DNA from: Fragilaria crotonensis
Lineage: Eukaryota > Bacillariophyta > Fragilariophyceae > Fragilariales > Fragilariaceae
Direction: 5' to 3'
Length of the DNA stretch: 64,000 nucleotides
Assembly: GCA_022925895.1 (NCBI GenBank)
Contig: JAKSYS010000116.1
Location: 50,937-114,936, forward strand
Shown here: positions 59,103 through 64,000 of the stretch, piece after piece
How the letters are laid out: each line of letters begins with the position of its first letter
Numbering within the stretch: the stretch's first letter is position 1
Notes under the pieces: generated by a model
What the model was told of the DNA's origin: nothing
Seen by the model: the letters and a program-made list of their open reading frames with translations, nothing else
The model's database searches: none
Program-made: the position numbers and the translations under genes

Positions 59103-62100
59103 CTACCATCGGCGACTGGATCCTCCAGCACTTGGACCAGCGCGATCGTCACGTCGACGATCGTCAAATCCGCCAGTACGGCGATCACCACCGCGATCAT
59201 CACGACGGCGATCATCGAAACCACCAGCACGGCGATCACCACCGCGATCGCCTCCGAAGCCACTACCGCGATCATCACGACGACGATCGTCGAATCCGCT
59301 GCCGCCGCGCCCTTCGCCTCCACCACGGTCGTCACGTCGGACATCGTCGAATCGTCCGCCTCGTCCTTCACCACCACCTCCTTGCTGGCGTCCCTCATAG
59401 CGTCCTCCACCATATCCCCCTCCTCGGTCTCCGAATCGACTAGGACCACTGCCGCCACCGGAGTCCAAGCCACGCAAAGTTGGGGGCACATACTTGCCTC
59501 CGGATCCGCCTCGACTTCCTCCCGCATCCAACTCACGCGTCGACGGAGGCGGGCGACGTTCCTTTTCTTTGCGATCTCGTTCGTCCTGCATGCGAGCAAG
59601 CTCTGCCTGTCGCTTTCTCTCGTCCTCAGCTGCCTTGCGCTTCTTCTCTTCTTCGCGTTGAGCTTGTTCTTCGGCCAACTGTGCAGCTTCAGCTTCGGCC
59701 CGACGCCTCTGCTCTTCCTCTGCCTGAATCCTTATTTCGTCCTCCTTGCGCTTGCGAGCCCTCTTGAATTTGCCCATTTCCGCTTCCAATTCAGCACGGT
59801 GATCCTCAGCTTTGCACAGTTCCTGGTGAAGCTTCTTGCGCCCGACCATCGCCAGAGCTTCGAATTCATTCAGATAATCGAAGACACAGTGTTCCTGCAG
59901 GGTACTCTTTTCCTTCACATCCGCCTCCCACTGTTCCTTTGCTCGTTTCGCCTTCTCCACAACCTCAGCTTCGTAGCGTGCTCTGTCTTCCTTAGTTTTC
60001 TGTTCGTAATTGGCCTTGATCAACGGCAATTCTTCAATGCGAACTGCACGAACGAGATAATCCAATCGCTTGGCTTCTTCGCGCGCCTTGCGCTCGATCT
60101 CTTCCTTCTTCTTGTTCGCCTTGTCAGCGTGTTCCTTAGCGAGAGCAGCAGTGTCAATTTGATTCACTTCTTCTTCTGTCATGGCGTCGATATTGCGGCC
60201 CATGGCCTGCAAATACTTCTTCTTTTCCATGGATTCCATTTCCTTCTGAATCTTCTTCAGTTTCTCCTTCTCGCGAAGGCGTTGTTCGCGAGCAATTCGC
60301 TTTTCTTCTTCTTCCTTGCGAGCAGCGTCCTCTGCCATACGGAGGAGTTCCGCCTTTTTGATCTTCTCTTGTGCCAAACGTTCGATTGCTTCCTTTCGTT
60401 CTTCAATGAGATTCTTTCTCTCCAAGATAGCCTCGTGTTCGGCAGCCACGTTGGATCGAATCTCGCGGTAGAGGACCCGACGCGCCTCAATTTCAATTTG
60501 AGGATCGGTAGGATCAATCAACGTGCCAACAAGGTTCTTCAATTTTTTCGACAATGTCGTGAGTTGAGAACGCATGGCTTCGCTCTCCAGCTCGGGATCA
60601 CCAAAGCGAAGGCACCCGGCGCGATGATCAATTCTCAAAGAAATCGTTCTCGTTTGAGTAAAGAGAACAATCTCTTTTTCGACCTTATCGAACGTCATAC
60701 CCAGGCCTTCGGTCAAGCGCTTCAGGTGGTCAAGGGAGACAGTGTGATAGGCAGCGCTAAGATTCAACAAGAGCTTCAGCAATAAAACCGAGGTCAACGG
60801 CTTAACATAGCGGCCCAACGTGTTATCGCTGGTGTCGTCGATGTCCGTCTCGTTGGTGATGGCCAATTCCAGCTTAAGTTTTTCGAGAAGAGGTTTGGCT
60901 TGATCCACCATGACCAGAGGATCTGAGTTTTCTTCGAGCAACAGATAAAGATCCCTAAGATAAGCAGGGACGCTGTCCATGACATGGGTTGCACCAATCT
61001 CTATTAAAAGAGCCTCACGCGTTGGATGGCGAGTATGGAAGCCCAAAAGAGTCGCCATGCGAGCCATCTTCTCCTTTACGATATCGTCTTCAACCGTCGA
61101 CGTGATTCCATGCTGTTGTTGTTGTGGAGCCTGCTTTGCTTGAGAATACATAGGAATACAAAGGGCCGCCAGTAAAACAGCGCTTGCTTGCATCTGCTTC
61201 ATCTCTTCCGACATGCTGCGATTGAACTCCTTGCACAGATTATAATACTTGTACCAGGCGAAGGCGTGGAAGAGGTAGTTCTCACTAACCCAAAACAAAG
61301 TGGTGAGCTTCTCGTAGTAGGCAGCCATGAGCTTGGCCTTGACTGGCGGTGCCTGAGGATTGACCTTGCGACGGGCTTGTGAGACCTGAAGGATGTTGTA
61401 GATGTCTTCCACGGTGCGAAAGCCTTCTGTATAGAGGTGAAGGATGGACGCAGTCTCAAGTTGGGAGAATCGAGTCTGCAGGTGCAGCTCAATCGATTCT
61501 GTCGACCAACCTTCCCATCCACGAACCTGGAAAACGTCGATATATATGAGTGAATGAGATCGAAGGCTTCAATTGCCAGACCACAAACAACTAGGACGTA
61601 CCTTTCCATTCTGACTCTTTTGGTTGGCTTCGTCGAGGGTGGGCTGCAAGGACCCATACTTCTGCAAGTTTCCCAAATGCAACCGAAGCATGTCGCAGAG
61701 GCGACGAAACTCAGTGCGACGCTTGTAGGTGCGACAGAATCGCAAGGCACCCATCGCAGCGGCATGGTAGACGTGTTCCAGTTTGGAGTTACTCTTTAGA
61801 ATATCCAACACAGCGCGGTAGGTCTCCCAGAGAAATTTGAGAGACGGGAGGAGTAGGGCACTGTCGCGTTGAGTCTTGGTTGGGTCAGCGCTCATGGTCG
61901 AGAGCAATATATGACTGCTAGCTTCAGCCGAATCTTCATCGAGAACTGCATCTGCAATCGCGTCAGCTGATGCTTTAGCATCAACACACTTTTTCTCAGC
62001 CGCTTCCATAAGGTATCGAATAACTTTTTCCAGACTTCCAGGGGCCTGGCTTTGACTCAGATTACGGTACTGATGCAATCCATCCTTAGCTTCGCGTGAC

Positions 62101-62291
62101 TTGTGAAGAGAAAGACAAAGGTCGAGGTACGTGATCATTATTTGCTCATAAGTGGGGCTCCACGTTCGGTGACGTCTCGAACTCAGAACTTCATGCAGCA
62201 AAAACAACGCAGCGTCAGATTGCTTAATGGACTGTAGCTCCAAAGCACGACGCAGCGCCAGTTCGGGCTTGTGGAAGAACGTAGATGACAT
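59103..62291 (-). CDS. EIF3A: Translation initiation factor eIF3 subunit a
   Basis: Largest eIF3 scaffold subunit, which binds the 40S ribosome. Exons 62291..61602 and 61526..59103, 75-bp intron (GTACGT, CCAG); 1037 residues. The N-terminus MSSTFFHKPELALRRALEL and the TPR-like helical region (RTYKRRTEFRRLCDMLRLHL) are characteristic; the PCI domain lies at about residues 330-530 (SAAYHTVSLDHLKRLTEGLG, IDHRAGCLRF). A long Glu/Lys/Arg coiled coil follows, and the end is a run of DDRRRDDRGG repeats, as in animal eIF3a. The opposite strand shows a long open frame (59076..60785) that is only a shadow of this repetitive coding. Confidence 0.95.
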
Positions 62292-64000
62292 GGTGTTGTT
62301 GATGGCTGGTCACAGTCGTGGTCTGTTTTTGGAGTTGCAAGATGCTGGGCAAAGTAACCTTTCCTTCTAGAGATTGGGAGGCGATCCTTCGTGCTGTGAG
62401 TGCGAGCGTCGTGCAGCACAGTCCACAGTACATCCAGAGTTGATCGAAAAAGTCAGCTCTGGCCAGAAGTGTGCGGTTTGGAGGGAGAACTGAGCTCATT
62501 GCCTATCGCTTCTTCGTACGGCGTGCAGACCATGGCTACGACAGAATGCAGCGTGCCAAATGGCAAGCGTAATTACAAGGAATCTGGGAAAAATGCAGTA
62601 CCAGGTACAAGTAGTACTCCAGTACTTTTGTACTGGAGAATCACCTACTGTAGCTGTTATGCAGATGTACCTACCGGGGTAGCTGCGCCATGTTATGCGT
62701 TCTGACTTCTCATCCAAGAATAGGCAACGTTCAGCAGGGACTGCATGCTTGTACACACACAAAAAACGAACTACAGTATGAGCACGGAACAAGTCTCCCT
62801 TGGCCTCTATTCTTGATCGCAATAGTGCATCCGTATAGACTACTTGAGTACTCCAGTGGAGTTGAATGTGCAATCCATACCAATGACACTAGCTTTTTCG
62901 TCGGTTCTTTGGCTCAACTTGTGCGAGGTTGCCGGGCCTATTACTAATACCTGGCCATCATCCCCTAAAATAGTTTACAAGCAACGCTGTTGCGCTCGCG
63001 TTGCGGGTTCAGCAGCGCGATGAACCATAATGATGTAGTAGGGGGTCGTATTTTTTTCTAAAGTTTTAATGTCGAAATGATGAGTGTGGGTGTTGTAGTG
63101 ATGCTTGCAACATGAAATGCGTGGAGAATCTTGACATTCGGCGATTGCCGAAAACAAGTCTTTAGCGGGCGATGAGTTGATGATGAGGCGTAGTGCGTGA
63201 CGAGTGCAGGGTGTATACAGGGTGAAAGTGATAATATGCGTTGGAGTACAGGGGTCGATCACATTTCATTTATGCCGAATATCATCGTATACGGCAGCTG
63301 CACTCCGAAGCGTTGTCGAAAGTGTGTTATATCTTCATTCAAGGTTGCAACGTTGGAACTCCCTGCACAGTCTTAAGGCCAACAGGAAAGTGAGTGAAGT
63401 CCGATGGTGACCATTTCACTTTGGCGCAACGCACCACCGAATTCATTACTCACTGGATGAAGAATGGGACAGGTATGACATATCCGGTACTACCAGGTAG
63501 TACCCCGTCAAAGTCGGACGCTATGAAACTCACTCCACTGTGTTGGTGGGTGATGATGATGTGAAATACTCAGTTTATGGAACAAGTTGTTCGTGCTGCC
63601 AACCGCCGACCATCATGTCGTCGGAACGCTGAGGGAGATTTGATAAAAGAATCTGCCAGTTGGTTTTCTCTGCCAGCTGCTTGACAGTTTCGTCAAATGT
63701 ATTCTAAGTACTTTGAGTACCGACAACGGGCGTCGAATTCTGCTTCGTAATCGGAATCCGTCACCGTACACCCCCCGAACAATGATATTTCTGCTAACAG
63801 TAGAAAATTCTTCAAAATGGCGCGCGACAAACGTTCTTTTTTCTCCGATTTCAGCGATCATCTCCACTTGGACCGCAAGGGATGCGTCTTCAGAGTTCAG
63901 AGGGACGAGTTGCGTCAACTTCCGAACGATTGAACGATTCCAGAGTCATGCTGGGACCCAGTCGTGCGGCAGTGAACCGAATAGTTTATCAGAGAATGAA
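62292..64000. other. Right-hand intergenic region to window edge
   Basis: About 1.7 kb without a supportable gene. TACTCCAGTAC copies lie near 62613 and 62847 and GTAC words near 63480-63510. On the plus strand an ATG at 63817 opens a 38-codon stretch (MARDKRSFFSDFSD...) that could be a first exon of a gene continuing past the edge, but this is weak. The eIF3a promoter lies at its left end. Confidence 0.4.

Noticed and set aside
59076-60785. 569-codon open frame on the plus strand
   Set aside because: It lies entirely antisense to the eIF3a coding sequence, with low-complexity Leu/Phe/Ser content that mirrors the Glu/Lys-rich helix and Arg/Asp repeats of eIF3a.

Overview
The window is protist nuclear DNA and most likely comes from a diatom, with Phaeodactylum tricornutum or a close relative as my best guess. 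The evidence is as follows: genes are compact, with zero to a few introns, mostly 53-95 bp, with GTRNGY donors and AG acceptors; a dihydroxyacid dehydratase has a signal-peptide-like leader followed by an AF motif, as in complex-plastid targeting; there is a copia-type element; several protein families are ones I recognise only from diatoms; and intergenic DNA carries GTAC-rich, near-palindromic tracts. The species is an inference, because no search could be run.

Layout: 1-3.1 kb holds two tandem ubiquitin-specific proteases (minus strand, the first cut by the window edge). 3.9-9.1 kb is a Ty1/copia retrotransposon with nearly identical LTRs but a broken gag-pol, inserted just upstream of a GT10 fucosyltransferase-like gene (9.3-11.3 kb). 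That gene converges on a GlcNAc-transferase-like gene (11.5-13.3 kb), so two probable secretory-pathway glycosyltransferases sit side by side. A solo LTR (13.8-14.4 kb) abuts a RidA-family gene. A Stowaway-like MITE with 27-bp perfect terminal repeats (16.5-17.3 kb) abuts the start codon of a diatom-type hypothetical gene. 18-19.7 kb is a frameshifted PhoD-like phosphatase. 20.2-23.8 kb is a flavin amine oxidase fused to two extended PHD modules, a probable chromatin enzyme.

24-37.6 kb holds hypothetical genes, a C2-domain protein, a DEAD-box RNA helicase with a Gly-rich tail and an alpha-solenoid-like protein. 38-45 kb holds a tail-anchored heme oxygenase and a RIO1 kinase with a very long N-terminal extension. 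45-50 kb has two paralogous secreted Cys-rich proteins. 51.8-53.9 kb is plastid dihydroxyacid dehydratase (branched-chain amino acids). 56.5-62.3 kb holds a PRA1-family membrane protein, the exon-junction protein Y14/RBM8A and translation initiation factor eIF3a.

Six single-base deletions (three PhoD, two amine oxidase, one DEAD-box), mostly beside short homopolymers, break otherwise well-conserved host genes. The simplest reading is residual consensus error in the assembly, so the broken reading frames of the retrotransposon should be judged with the same caution. The most unusual items are the Pol C-terminal tail encoded inside the LTR (shared by two diverged LTRs), the 224-bp near-perfect palindrome at 55.6-55.8 kb, the recurring intergenic TACTCCAGTA motif, the amine oxidase-ePHD fusion, and the heme oxygenase with six Cys-Pro motifs.
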